64,000 nucleotides of DNA from Chromatiaceae bacterium (GTDB lineage: Bacteria > Pseudomonadota > Gammaproteobacteria > Chromatiales > Chromatiaceae): NCBI GenBank assembly GCA_024235255.1, contig JACKMT010000001.1, forward strand, positions 1 through 64,000. Reading direction: 5' to 3'. Below, one piece after another: positions 24,389-32,955 of this stretch. Both the position numbers and the translations under genes were made by a program. The notes below the pieces were generated by a model. It was not told the origin of the DNA, ran no database searches, and saw only the letters and a program-made list of their open reading frames with translations. How positions within the stretch are numbered: the stretch's first letter is position 1; the number at the start of each line of letters is the position of its first letter.

Positions 24389-26035
24389 CTAAATTTTGAA
24401 ATTCTGCACAATCCGATCAAGCTCTTGTGCATACTCGGAGAGCACCGAGCTGGCCTGAGCCGCTTCCGATGAAATTTGCGAGTTACGGTCGGAGATAGCG
24501 CTGATCTCTGTGATGTTGCGGTTGATCTCCTGGGTCACTGCACTCTGCTCCTCGGCAGCACTGGCGATTTGTGTGTTCATGCTGCTGATCGAAGCAACCG
24601 CTTTGGTGATTTCGATCAGTGAGCTTCCGGCAGATTCGGCACGTTCGACGCTAACCTGTGCCTTTTCGCGCCCTGCATCCATGACCGATACCGCGTTGCG
24701 GGCGCCACTCTGCAGCTTCTCAATCATGCCCTGGATTTCGGTTGTCGACTGCTGTGTGCGGCTGGCCAAGGTGCGAACCTCGTCGGCCACCACGGCAAAC
24801 CCACGCCCCTGCTCGCCGGCGCGTGCTGCCTCGATTGCTGCATTCAGCGCCAGCAGATTAGTCTGTTCGGCAATGCCACGAATTACATCCAGCACCGAAC
24901 CGACCTTTTCCGCCTCGTTCTCCAGTTTGTGAATCACTTCGGCGGCGCGTTCAACATCCTGCGCCAGATCACGAATCGAAATGGCCGATGAGTCGACCCG
25001 TTCACTGCCCTTGCGGGCATCTGCATCCGCTGTGCGGGCGCCGTCGGCCGCGTTGGATGCGCTTTGTGCAATCTCCTGCACGGTTGCGGCCATTTCGTTA
25101 ATCGCAGTGGCGACCATATCCGTTGACGAATGCTGGTTGGTTATCATCTCCTGAGTCTGGCTGTTCAGTTGCAGCATCTTGCCGGATGCCTCCCGAACCT
25201 GACCGGAAGTGGCTGCAGCCCGCCTGATCAGGTTGTGCAATTTGTCCAGGAACTGATTCAAGCTGCCGGAAAGTTGGCCCAGCTCGTCTTTACTGTCAAC
25301 GCTTACACGCAGGGTCAGATCACCGTCGCCGCTGGCAAGATCCTCGATCGCACTGATCACACGCCCCAAAGGCCTGGTAACCAACAAAGGGAAGAAGAGC
25401 GCTACCAACAGGCAGAACAACAGCCCCACGGCAAGGGTGGTCATCTGAATGACTTGGTTGCTGTCTGTCGTTTTGTGCGCATTCTCAACTTCGGCGGCGG
25501 CATCGGCCTGTACCTGGCCGGTGAGTTCGTCGATTACCTGGCGCATCGTTTCGAACTGGGTGACCCCTTCATTGAAACTCAATTCGATCGCTGTGCTTCT
25601 GCCGATACGCCCCCCCTCGCTGCGCTGGTGCTCGATCTCCTGAGTGGTATCCGACCATTTGTTAAACAGTGTCAAAAGCTCCTGCTCGCGCCCACGAGCG
25701 CTCTCTGAACGAGTGGTCTGGAAGAATTTCATAATGCGTTCGCGTGCCTGACCGATGTTCTCGTCATGCAACGCCGTCAGCTTCTTATACCCGTCTGAAT
25801 TAGTGTCGACGAATATCATGCTGCGCTCCGCCACCAGCGCTTGATAGAGATCGCGGTCAGCCTGCAGCAGATTGTCGAGCTCTGGCAGAAACTCGTCCGC
25901 CAGCCGGGTTACGTCTTCACCCAGGCGGTTGCTCAACTGCACGCCGATCAGTGCTGTTGTCATCAGCAGCAGGGCCAGCAGCGCGATCGGTAAAGTGAGT
26001 TTCCAGCGGAAGCCGAGATTGTTAAGCCAAGCCAT
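24389..26035 (-). CDS. Methyl-accepting chemotaxis protein
   Basis: A 548-residue chemoreceptor. Helix 1 lies at about 13-32. The periplasmic four-helix-bundle sensor spans about 35-185, helix 2 about 190-215 (LAVGLLFCLLVALFFPLLV), and HAMP 216-270. The signalling domain carries the hairpin tip EQTNLLALNAAIEAARAGE and GRGFAVVADEVRTLA. There is no C-terminal CheR-binding pentapeptide. A secreted solo sensor domain is encoded 28 bases upstream in the same direction and is the likely partner. Ligand unknown. Confidence 0.95.
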   Translation of the reverse strand: MAWLNNLGFRWKLTLPIALLALLLMTTALIGVQLSNRLGEDVTRLADEFLPELDNLLQADRDLYQALVAERSMIFVDTNSDGYKKLTALHDENIGQARERIMKFFQTTRSESARGREQELLTLFNKWSDTTQEIEHQRSEGGRIGRSTAIELSFNEGVTQFETMRQVIDELTGQVQADAAAEVENAHKTTDSNQVIQMTTLAVGLLFCLLVALFFPLLVTRPLGRVISAIEDLASGDGDLTLRVSVDSKDELGQLSGSLNQFLDKLHNLIRRAAATSGQVREASGKMLQLNSQTQEMITNQHSSTDMVATAINEMAATVQEIAQSASNAADGARTADADARKGSERVDSSAISIRDLAQDVERAAEVIHKLENEAEKVGSVLDVIRGIAEQTNLLALNAAIEAARAGEQGRGFAVVADEVRTLASRTQQSTTEIQGMIEKLQSGARNAVSVMDAGREKAQVSVERAESAGSSLIEITKAVASISSMNTQIASAAEEQSAVTQEINRNITEISAISDRNSQISSEAAQASSVLSEYAQELDRIVQNFKI

Positions 26036-26063
26036 GCATTCTCTCCTGGGACTATTTGTGGGT

Positions 26064-26621
26064 TTATTGGGCTTCCAATTGGTCGATGTTTACACCGATC
26101 GTCATCGCGCCGACCGCGCTGCCTCCGTCCATCACCGGCACCGATATCTGTACCAGATAGGCTTGAGCGCTTTCGTCGAACTCGACGTCGCCTATGTGTA
26201 TGGCGCCGCTGCCTCCCTTGAACGACTCGGTGAATTTTGCTTCGTCACCCTGCCAGTAGTCGGAGGTCTTGTTTGTCATTGCCACATTGGCGCCCTGATT
26301 GTCCATCAGGAACAGTTCGAAGAAGTAGGGTTTACTCGTCTCCAGCTTCGCCAGTTCCTTGGCGGTGTCGCTCTCCAGCAGCGACCGCATAAAGTCGTCG
26401 ACACCGCTGGTGGCGCGCCATGAGGCATCCAGCTGTTTAATCTGGTCAAGGCTCTCTCCTTTCGCATTCTGCGCCTTGACTGCTGCAACCAGGATAGGAT
26501 TCTCTCCCCACGCCTTCAGCGTCGGTGCCAACCGCTCGACCGACTCGGGCGCCTTTTCGGCGCTGGCCAGCGAAGCAAAGAGCGCAACGGCGCCAACTGC
26601 CGCTATCTTGATCATATTCAT
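26064..26621 (-). CDS. Periplasmic solo PDC/Cache sensor protein
   Basis: A 185-residue protein with a signal peptide (cleavage near LASAEKA, about residue 21) and one PDC/Cache-like domain. YFFELFLMDNQGANVAM, TSDYWQGDEAKF and IGDVEFDESAQAYLVQISVPVMDGGSAVGAMTIGVN are the usual strand pattern of double-Cache membrane-distal modules. It has no membrane anchor or output domain. GAGGAAAAAT precedes the ATG. It is the first gene of a two-gene unit with the chemoreceptor, so it probably acts as a binding protein that signals through it. Confidence 0.82.
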   Translation of the reverse strand: MNMIKIAAVGAVALFASLASAEKAPESVERLAPTLKAWGENPILVAAVKAQNAKGESLDQIKQLDASWRATSGVDDFMRSLLESDTAKELAKLETSKPYFFELFLMDNQGANVAMTNKTSDYWQGDEAKFTESFKGGSGAIHIGDVEFDESAQAYLVQISVPVMDGGSAVGAMTIGVNIDQLEAQ

Positions 26622-26781
26622 GATATTTTTCCTCGTACTGAACAGTCTAAATGGTGTCCATGAACAGGAGCCGCATAATGAACTTGATCGTCACTCGTCT
26701 GACTCCTGTTGGTCAGGAAAAATAACGGCGAGAATAGGAGAAACTTTACAAATACGTGGGATATTCCTCTATCGGCGGTTA

Positions 26782-27975
26782 TTACTTGAGCCGCCCCTGA
26801 GAGATGAGATGCCCGGCGAACTTACTCATGTTGTCCAGGATGACGCCGCCGCGCCTGAATCCCAGCCCGCACGCCTCCCAGATATAGAAGACGCCCGCCT
26901 GATAGTGGTTCCCGGCAGCGTCTTTGGGCAACTCGGCAAACGCCTGGTAGACGCTCTTGTAGTGCGCGTAGGGACCGTCGGTGCTCGCAATCCGATTGCC
27001 GTGGGCATCCAGAATCGCGGTATTGGCGCCCTCGCGGCCGAACATCTTTTTCTCCACCTGGCGCACCCCAGGCAGCGGCTTAAAATCTGTCTGCAGCAGA
27101 TAGGGGGAATCGGGGTAGAGATCGTAGAGGATTTTCAGCATTCCCTTGCTCTGGAATAGCAGGGTATAGGCCGGATTGAGAAAGCGGGTGCTGCCGCGGG
27201 TGGCGATCTTCTCCAGCATCCGGCACAGCTCCAGCTCTTCGCTGGCGATATCCTCCCAGGGGTAGAGCTTGAACCAGAAGTCCGCCAGCTGCTGGTCCCG
27301 GTTGAACACCCCCGCCTCCTGATCGAAGCCCGCCTCGTCCATGAAGCAGAAGTCGGTGTAGAAGCCGGCGTCATGGGCGACGCTCTGCAGATAGCGGACG
27401 GTGCGCTCGTCCTCAGGCAGGTTGCGCGCGCTGGAGAAGAGCAGCTTTTGGCTGGCGTAGCTGCTGCCGAAATCGGCATCCTCGTCCTCACCGGTGACCA
27501 GACGCCGGAAATTCTCCTTCAGCATATCCTGGATGTTGTTGAACTGACGCGACTCCTCCATGCCGTTGGCCTTCAGTATGGCCCACTGAATGATGGAGGT
27601 CTCGAACAGGCCGGTGGGAGTGTCGGCATTGAATTCGAGCAGTTTGATCGGTGCTCCGTCCAGTCCGCCGGCCAAGTCGAAGCGACCGTACAGGTGCCAG
27701 TCGTCTCGCTCCCAGCTGTTCTCGATCAGTCCCACCAGGTTCGAGGGAATCCCCAATTCGTAGTACAGCCGGTGGTCGATCGCGTACTGGCCGGCTTCGA
27801 CATACATGTCGTAGAGCGTATTCGCCGCCGTGTAGTACGCCTCCGCTTCGGCTTCACGCAACTGCACCAGCTCATCGCTGATGTAGTCGCTGCCGTCGTC
27901 GTCGGTATGCCAGGTCATGCCGATCTCCTCCATGAGCGGCTTGTCCAGCGGCTTTACCTTCAGCAAATCGACCAT
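26782..27975 (-). CDS. ygiC: Glutathionylspermidine synthase-like ATP-grasp protein (YgiC/YjfC)
   Basis: A 397-residue ATP-grasp ligase of the glutathionylspermidine synthase C-terminal family. Visible motifs are YGRFDLAGG, IKLLEFNADTPTGLFE, LYPWEDIASEE and KPLPGVRQVEKKMFGREGANTAI, ending YIWEACGLGFRRGG. It lacks the amidase half of E. coli Gss, as YgiC and YjfC do. It probably ligates a peptide or polyamine in the cytoplasm; the true substrate is unknown. It is immediately downstream of the ygiB homologue (3-base gap), the same pairing as in E. coli. Confidence 0.9.
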   Translation of the reverse strand: MVDLLKVKPLDKPLMEEIGMTWHTDDDGSDYISDELVQLREAEAEAYYTAANTLYDMYVEAGQYAIDHRLYYELGIPSNLVGLIENSWERDDWHLYGRFDLAGGLDGAPIKLLEFNADTPTGLFETSIIQWAILKANGMEESRQFNNIQDMLKENFRRLVTGEDEDADFGSSYASQKLLFSSARNLPEDERTVRYLQSVAHDAGFYTDFCFMDEAGFDQEAGVFNRDQQLADFWFKLYPWEDIASEELELCRMLEKIATRGSTRFLNPAYTLLFQSKGMLKILYDLYPDSPYLLQTDFKPLPGVRQVEKKMFGREGANTAILDAHGNRIASTDGPYAHYKSVYQAFAELPKDAAGNHYQAGVFYIWEACGLGFRRGGVILDNMSKFAGHLISQGRLK

Positions 27976-27978
27976 CGA

Positions 27979-28605
27979 TCAGCCCCCAAACGAGCCGAAT
28001 GAGCTGCGCGACGTGCTGGACGGGGATTTATTGCCGCCAAAGAAGCCGCTGCGCGCTGTGTTGGTGCCGGAAGCTTGCCTGACCGGCTGGGAGATGCTGG
28101 TCGTCGGCCGGCCGCCGCCATAGCTCTGTTGTGCGCGCTGGAAGTTGGCGTTGCCCATCAATCGGTTGGCCAGCATGCCGCCGATCAGCGATCCCGCCGC
28201 GGCGGCCAGCAGCGTCTCTCCCAGCGAAAGCCCGCCGGCGTGCATTTCCGGATTCTGCGTCAAATTGGAGGTGCCGGCCTCCACTCTGGCGGCCTCTTCC
28301 TCGGCGATTTTGCGCAGCTCCTCTTCCGAGAGAAAACGCTCGTTGCCATCCATGTCTTTTAAAATTGCCCGGGTCGGTCCGGTTGTGGGGTGTTTTTCCG
28401 CCACCCTGTAGGTGTCCGGCGCCGATCCGGTCTGTTCGATGACCAGAAACTGGTTCTGCTCCAACCCGCCATCCTGCTGAATACCGGAGTCGTTCATGCC
28501 CTGCTGGGGAATCCCCGAATCGCCGCAGCCATTGAGGCTGGCGATAACGGTCAGCCCGACTGTGCCCGCGATCGAATAGGAGAGCGCTTTTTTGATATGT
28601 TTCAT
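27979..28605 (-). CDS. ygiB: DUF1190 lipoprotein (YgiB family)
   Basis: A 208-residue predicted lipoprotein (lipobox IASLNGC, Cys about 27) with a low-complexity Gln/Gly/Asp segment and the DUF1190 core (YRVAEKHPTTGPTRAILKDMDGNERFLSEEE). A Gly/Ala segment GETLLAAAAGSLIGGMLANRLMG at about 136-158 looks like a glycine-zipper membrane region. The Ser/Arg/Gly tail ends SRSSFGSFGG. It is co-transcribed with the ATP-grasp gene that follows. Confidence 0.87.
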   Translation of the reverse strand: MKHIKKALSYSIAGTVGLTVIASLNGCGDSGIPQQGMNDSGIQQDGGLEQNQFLVIEQTGSAPDTYRVAEKHPTTGPTRAILKDMDGNERFLSEEELRKIAEEEAARVEAGTSNLTQNPEMHAGGLSLGETLLAAAAGSLIGGMLANRLMGNANFQRAQQSYGGGRPTTSISQPVRQASGTNTARSGFFGGNKSPSSTSRSSFGSFGG

Positions 28606-28723
28606 TGCGGTTTGCCTGGTTCTCCGAAAACAAAGTTGAGTGGATTATAGCCGGTCGGCTCCTCGGGTCACAAAAGGCAGAAGCGGCTGGGTATCCGGTT
28701 CCGCCTCGGACGAAAGACCTCTG

Positions 28724-29455
28724 TCAGCGCGTGAACCCGAGCAGAGCCATTAGCCAGGGCAGCAGCAGTGCACTCACGATTGCCGAAAGCGCCATTGCCA
28801 GACCTGAGAACGCGCCGGCTTCCGGGCTGACCTGGAAGGCGCGCGCGGTGCCGATGCCATGCGAGGTTAGGCCGATTGCAACGCCTTTGACGCTATCGTC
28901 AGTGATGCCGAGCAGGGCAAATATTTTAAACCCGACGACAGCGCCGACAATGCCGGTGGTCACCACCAACACCGCGGTGAGCGAAGGCAGCCCGCCGATG
29001 CGTTCCGCTATACCCATGGCCACCGGCGCCGTCACCGACTTCGGTGCCAGAGAGAGCAGCGTCGCCGGGCTGGCACCGAGCAGCCGGGCGATGCCCACCG
29101 CGCTCACCGCGGCGACGCATGTGCCGATCAACAGAGAGACAACAATCGGCAACAGAAGTGCACGCAGCCTGCCCAGCTGCAGATAGAGCGGCACCGCCAG
29201 TGCAACGGTTGCCGGTCCGAGCAAAAAGTGAACGAACTGTGCACCTGCGAAATAGTCGTCGTAGCGGGTGCCGGTCCCCAGCAGCAGGCAGATCAACAGT
29301 GCCACTGAAATCGCAACCGGGTTGAGCAGCGGGTTGTGGCCCGACCACCGGTAGAGCGTAAAGGCGGTGATATAGGCGGCCAGTGTCAGTGTAAGTCCCA
29401 GCAGCGGGGTTGCGGAGAGATATACCCAGATCGATGAAAATTCATTTCCGTTCAT
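28724..29455 (-). CDS. lrgB: LrgB/CidB-family membrane protein
   Basis: A 243-residue multi-pass inner-membrane protein with seven or eight helices and the family landmarks ALLIGTCVAAVSAVG-like helices, SLAPKSVTAPVAMGIAERIGG and GLTSHGIGTARAFQ. LrgB acts with LrgA; in plants and bacteria this family transports glycolate, pyruvate or lactate, and it also affects autolysis. I start it at ATG 29455, which overlaps the lrgA stop by four bases. Given the glyoxylate genes elsewhere in the window, glycolate transport is an attractive but untested role. Confidence 0.93.
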   Translation of the reverse strand: MNGNEFSSIWVYLSATPLLGLTLTLAAYITAFTLYRWSGHNPLLNPVAISVALLICLLLGTGTRYDDYFAGAQFVHFLLGPATVALAVPLYLQLGRLRALLLPIVVSLLIGTCVAAVSAVGIARLLGASPATLLSLAPKSVTAPVAMGIAERIGGLPSLTAVLVVTTGIVGAVVGFKIFALLGITDDSVKGVAIGLTSHGIGTARAFQVSPEAGAFSGLAMALSAIVSALLLPWLMALLGFTR

Positions 29456-29820
29456 GTTTTTCTGCTTTTCCCACGGATTAAACTGTGGGTCCATTTCATC
29501 ACCAATGCGGTTATGGCCAGCGTGAGAAGCGTACTGAGGATCAACGCCGCGGTGATGGGGAGCCACTCATTGGTGATCATATCGATATGCACCAGTATCC
29601 CGACCCCGGCCGGTACGAACAGCAGCGACAGGTGACTGAGCAGGCCGGTGGCAGTGGCCTCCAGCGCCACCCCGACGCGTCCTCTGATCAGCAGCGTCAG
29701 AAATAAAAGCAGCATACCGACTACCGGGCCGGGTACCGGCAGTTCCAGCAGCAAGATGATCGACTCCCCGGCCAATTGATAGAGCAGCAGCAGGGTGATA
29801 CCGGTTATCAGGTCCATCAT
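29452..29820 (-). CDS. lrgA: LrgA/CidA-family membrane protein
   Basis: A 122-residue protein with four hydrophobic helices (LITGITLLLLYQLAGESI, then PGPVVGMLLLFLTLLI, LLSHLSLLFVPAGVGILVHID and LILSTLLTLAITALVM). The holin-like LrgA signature P-G-(P)-V-x-G-M and LFVPAGVG are present. It starts 18 bases after the stop of the SagB-like gene, so it is probably in that operon. Confidence 0.93.
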   Translation of the reverse strand: MMDLITGITLLLLYQLAGESIILLLELPVPGPVVGMLLLFLTLLIRGRVGVALEATATGLLSHLSLLFVPAGVGILVHIDMITNEWLPITAALILSTLLTLAITALVMKWTHSLIRGKSRKT

Positions 29821-29838
29821 AACCCCTTGGTTGAATGA

Positions 29839-31434
29839 TCAGCGGTCGTGGACCGCATTGAGATGGCGATAAGGCGGCTCCGTCTGGATCCGGCTGTCCT
29901 CCAGCGCCGCGCCGACGGTAAAGTGGTAGAGATCCTGCCAGCAGCGGTCGCCGAGACCCAGCAGACGGTGCATCGCGTCATCGAAATAACAGCCGATGCC
30001 GGTTCCCCGCAAACCCTGCGCTTCGGCTTCCAGATAGAGGATCTGACCGATGAACCCGGCTTCCCAGAACAGACGTGGATAGAACCAGGGAGTGCTGGAG
30101 ATGAGCGCGTCGAAGCGTGCCAGCATGCCGAGGGAGAAGGCGCTGTCCCCGGCGATTGACTGATGACAGCTGACCTGTTCGGCGAACGCCCGAAAGTCAC
30201 CGGATTGCAGCAGGTAAAGCGGCAGCACTGAATCAACCCGGGACCAGGCGAAGCTGCTTTGCATGCTTATGCGCAGGTTCTCCAGATCGGAGCCATCGCG
30301 CAGCAAACAGTAAAGCCCCGGATCAAGTTCATCCACCCGGTGAACGAAGATCAGCAGATGGAGGTGGGTCCCCGTTCCCAGTGTTTCGAACGGCCCCTTG
30401 CTGACGGGGAGCGTAGCGGCAAGCGTCTGCAGAAAGCCGGCGCGGGAGAGACGGCTGCGCTCTGGGTCGAACGACTGGGCGCTGCGGCGCCGGCGGATAA
30501 TCTCCTCCGCGCTCTGCTTCGAAGGTACATGCGGCACAGGATTGTCCGAGCCGAGCGGGGTTCTGGGAAACCCGGGCGATGCGGTAGATCGAGCTGCCTG
30601 GTCGATAACCGGCCAATCCACGTGTGCCGGGCTCAACCGGTTCGGTTGATTTTTGTAGGCAACCTGACTGAGATCGTTTAGCAAAGCCGGCAGATCGGGT
30701 TCACCGGCAGCCGGTCCGGTCTGCACCCAGCAGAGGCAGTCGGCGTGCTCCGCTTCGCCCGGATGGCTGAACTCAGCAGCAAAACCCAGCAGGGCATCCA
30801 GACGGCTGGCCGGCAGCTCCGGTCTGACGTGGAAATGCCAATTACACAGCGTTGCGGAGAAGCGGAGCGCCGCCAGCGCGTGTCCGATATCGTGCTGCGT
30901 ATAGCGAAAGGCTCGCTCACCGTATTTCCACGCTTCACGCCAGTAGATGCTCGATAGCACCAGCGCGAAACCGTTCATCTGAGCCAGCCTCCCGGCTGCG
31001 GGTTGAGTTAGTCGCGACCTGATCTCCAGACTGTGCAGCAGCGGATTATAGTGCGCAATGCAGGCCGGAATCCCGGCGTAGTCGGGCAGCAGTAGGTAGC
31101 ATTCGGTGGGGTGAAGGTTGCCGCTGGAGGGATTGATCCTGAGAAACCATTCGGAGCCGCCGAACCGCTTACGGGCAGAGAGGCCCAATGCGAGCTCAAG
31201 AAAGCCGCCGATGCGCTCCGCGTCCGGTGATTCCGGTTCACCGGAGGGCGGATCGAACAGCCGGTGGTAGGGCAGCCCGAGCGGCCGCTCCAACAGGTTG
31301 AGCGCTAGCGATTCAGCGCCGGGGTAGCACCGGAACGGGTTGGGTTGGTTCTGCCAATCCATGAAACCGGGTCCATCGGCGTACCTGTGTGGTTGATGCT
31401 TAGTACGCTCATGGTAATCCACAATCTGCAGCAT
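29839..31434 (-). CDS. SagB/ThcOx-like protein with two nitroreductase domains
   Basis: A 531-residue protein made of two FMN-nitroreductase-like halves. The N-terminal half (about 20-250) has ALGLSARKRFGG, WFLRINPSSGNLHPTECYLLL and ERAFRYTQHDIGHALAALRFSA. The C-terminal half (about 310-525) has SAEEIIRRRRSAQSFD, LIFVHRVDELDPGLYCLL and FWEAGFIGQILYLEAEAQGLRGTGIGCYFDD. This is the SagB-type layout found both in azoline oxidases of TOMM peptide biosynthesis and in orphan proteins. No YcaO cyclodehydratase or precursor peptide is visible nearby. I start at ATG 31434; the frame is open upstream. It appears to lead an operon with lrgA and lrgB. Confidence 0.82.
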   Translation of the reverse strand: MLQIVDYHERTKHQPHRYADGPGFMDWQNQPNPFRCYPGAESLALNLLERPLGLPYHRLFDPPSGEPESPDAERIGGFLELALGLSARKRFGGSEWFLRINPSSGNLHPTECYLLLPDYAGIPACIAHYNPLLHSLEIRSRLTQPAAGRLAQMNGFALVLSSIYWREAWKYGERAFRYTQHDIGHALAALRFSATLCNWHFHVRPELPASRLDALLGFAAEFSHPGEAEHADCLCWVQTGPAAGEPDLPALLNDLSQVAYKNQPNRLSPAHVDWPVIDQAARSTASPGFPRTPLGSDNPVPHVPSKQSAEEIIRRRRSAQSFDPERSRLSRAGFLQTLAATLPVSKGPFETLGTGTHLHLLIFVHRVDELDPGLYCLLRDGSDLENLRISMQSSFAWSRVDSVLPLYLLQSGDFRAFAEQVSCHQSIAGDSAFSLGMLARFDALISSTPWFYPRLFWEAGFIGQILYLEAEAQGLRGTGIGCYFDDAMHRLLGLGDRCWQDLYHFTVGAALEDSRIQTEPPYRHLNAVHDR

Positions 31435-31555
31435 GCTGAATCGGCTCTGGCTTTTTCCCAATGTTAGAGTATAAGAGAAAGGCAACAGGCCGGCACCCCT
31501 GCTACGACTTTTGCCCAACTGTTGAATTTTGCAAATACTCCCCCATCTCGGCGCT

Positions 31556-31921
31556 ATGAACAGCCACAACGTACCCACCGACATCATCCTGCACCAGGAG
31601 AGCCGCACACTCGAAGTCGTTTTCAGCGGGGATGAGAAGTATCATCTGCCGTGGGAGTACCTGCGCGTCTTCTCGCCGTCAAAGGAGGTGCGGGCCCGGC
31701 ACGGCAGTCAGCGCATAACAGTCAGCGGTAAACAGAGTGTGGTATTGGAACAGATCGCTCCCATAGGTAACTATGCCGTCAAACTGTTTTTCGATGACGG
31801 GCACAACTCCGGGTTGTATGATTGGAGGTATCTGCGGGAGTTGGGAACGAACTACGAACGGAATTGGCAGGACCATCTTAGGCGGATGGGGGCAAACAAT
31901 GGAGAGGATCGTCAAGGCTGA
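31556..31921 (+). CDS. DUF971 protein (gamma-butyrobetaine hydroxylase-like N-terminal domain)
   Basis: A 121-residue protein: IILHQESRTLEVVFSGDEKYHLPWEYLRVFSPS near the start, then IAPIGNYAVKLFFDDGHNSGLYDWRYLREL. This is the compact DUF971 fold seen alone in many Proteobacteria and as the N-terminal domain of gamma-butyrobetaine hydroxylases. Some members are linked to Fe-S or Mrp/ApbC function, but the role here is unproven. The end overlaps hspQ by 23 bases. Confidence 0.9.
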   Translation: MNSHNVPTDIILHQESRTLEVVFSGDEKYHLPWEYLRVFSPSKEVRARHGSQRITVSGKQSVVLEQIAPIGNYAVKLFFDDGHNSGLYDWRYLRELGTNYERNWQDHLRRMGANNGEDRQG

Positions 31922-32216
31922 TCTCCATATAGGTCAGCTGGTACACCATAAACTGTTCGACTACCGCGGCGTGATTTATGACGTGGACCCGGTGTTCATG
32001 TTGCCTGATGCCTGGTACGAACAGGTCGCACAGAGCCGGCCGCCGAAAGATGAACCCTGGTATCGGGTGCTGGTGGATGGCTCGTCGCAGGAGACCTATG
32101 TTGCTGAGCGTAATCTCGAAGCAGATGTGGTCGGCACGGAGATCAATCATCCGCACCTGAACATCTATTTCTCGGGTTTCTACAACGGCCAGTACAGGGT
32201 CAAAAACAGAAACTGA
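31899..32216 (+). CDS. hspQ: Heat-shock protein HspQ
   Basis: A 105-residue protein: FDYRGVIYDVDPVF, WYEQVAQSRPPKDEPWYRVLVDG, TYVAERNLEAD and HPHLNIYFSGFYNGQY. This matches HspQ/YccV (105 residues in E. coli), a hemimethylated-DNA-binding-like protein that specifies substrates for the Lon protease. The start lies inside the DUF971 gene in another frame. Expression is probably coupled to that gene. Confidence 0.93.
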   Translation: MERIVKADLHIGQLVHHKLFDYRGVIYDVDPVFMLPDAWYEQVAQSRPPKDEPWYRVLVDGSSQETYVAERNLEADVVGTEINHPHLNIYFSGFYNGQYRVKNRN

Positions 32217-32254
32217 CGACTGCCGGAACAGAGCTGCAGTTTATTCTGAATTTT

Positions 32255-32536
32255 CTATTTTTTCAGTCGCTTGAGAAATATTATCATCTCCTTGACCGCC
32301 TGAATATTACTTTTCTCACGGACAACGGATATGCCAGTTTCGTAGGCTTTTATCGCGTCCTGATTCCGCTTCAGCAGCAGGGCTTTGCCGTAGCTCTTCC
32401 AGCTGGCGGAGTGCTTTGGATTCTGAGAAATGGCATGCTGCAGGTATTCAATCGTCGCCTCCGGCAACCCCTCCTTCAGGCAGATGGTGCCCAGTGTTTG
32501 GCGCAGCAGCGGGCTGGTTTGGCCCGAATAGCACAA
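32255..32536 (-). CDS. Small TPR protein
   Basis: A 93-residue helical protein with about two tetratricopeptide repeats: TLGTICLKEGLPEATIEYLQHAISQNP and ASWKSYGKALLLKRNQDAIKAYETGI, then a capping helix. It has no signal peptide. It resembles the small stand-alone TPR proteins common in Gammaproteobacteria and probably mediates a protein contact. It converges on hspQ with a gap of only 38 bases. Confidence 0.72.
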   Translation of the reverse strand: MCYSGQTSPLLRQTLGTICLKEGLPEATIEYLQHAISQNPKHSASWKSYGKALLLKRNQDAIKAYETGISVVREKSNIQAVKEMIIFLKRLKK

Positions 32537-32955
32537 ACTGTACTGTTATAAAAACGTACGATACTCACGTAACATTTAAAAACTAAATGTTTTTCAAACA
32601 TGCTGCCCGCCTTCATGAAATATCCGGGTTAGCCCTCTGTCAGCATTTTCTTCAGTACTGCACGCTCCATGATTGGCGTTACTCCGGATTCAAGCAGGGT
32701 ATTTCAGAAAATTCCTACACTTAAATTGATGTCAATTTCAATCTGCATATGCATAATGTTCTTAAGGGATTGATAAGGATACTCGAAATAGACAAGGACC
32801 TTGACAGGGATGGCGCAAGCGCTGACAGCGTATCCATTGGACCCGGCAGAATAGCCGGGTTTTTTATCTGAACCTAGCTCAAAATCCGGTACTAGCAGCG
32901 TCGCGCCATTATCCAAAATTGTCTTGGCCGCTGGGGATTGTGGCATCGGTTCTAC
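32537..32955. other. Mostly non-coding stretch with a doubtful 80-codon frame
   Basis: This AT-richer region holds a minus-strand open frame at 32704-32946 that starts 9 bases after the stop of the DUF2971 gene. The translation (MPQSPAAKTILDNGATLLV at the start) resembles nothing I know, and there is no ribosome binding site, so I do not call it as a gene. The rest may carry the promoter of the TPR gene. Confidence 0.3.

Noticed and set aside
29839..31434. Azol(in)e-containing peptide (TOMM) biosynthetic cluster
   Set aside because: No YcaO cyclodehydratase, no precursor peptide and no dedicated exporter are visible around the SagB-like gene.
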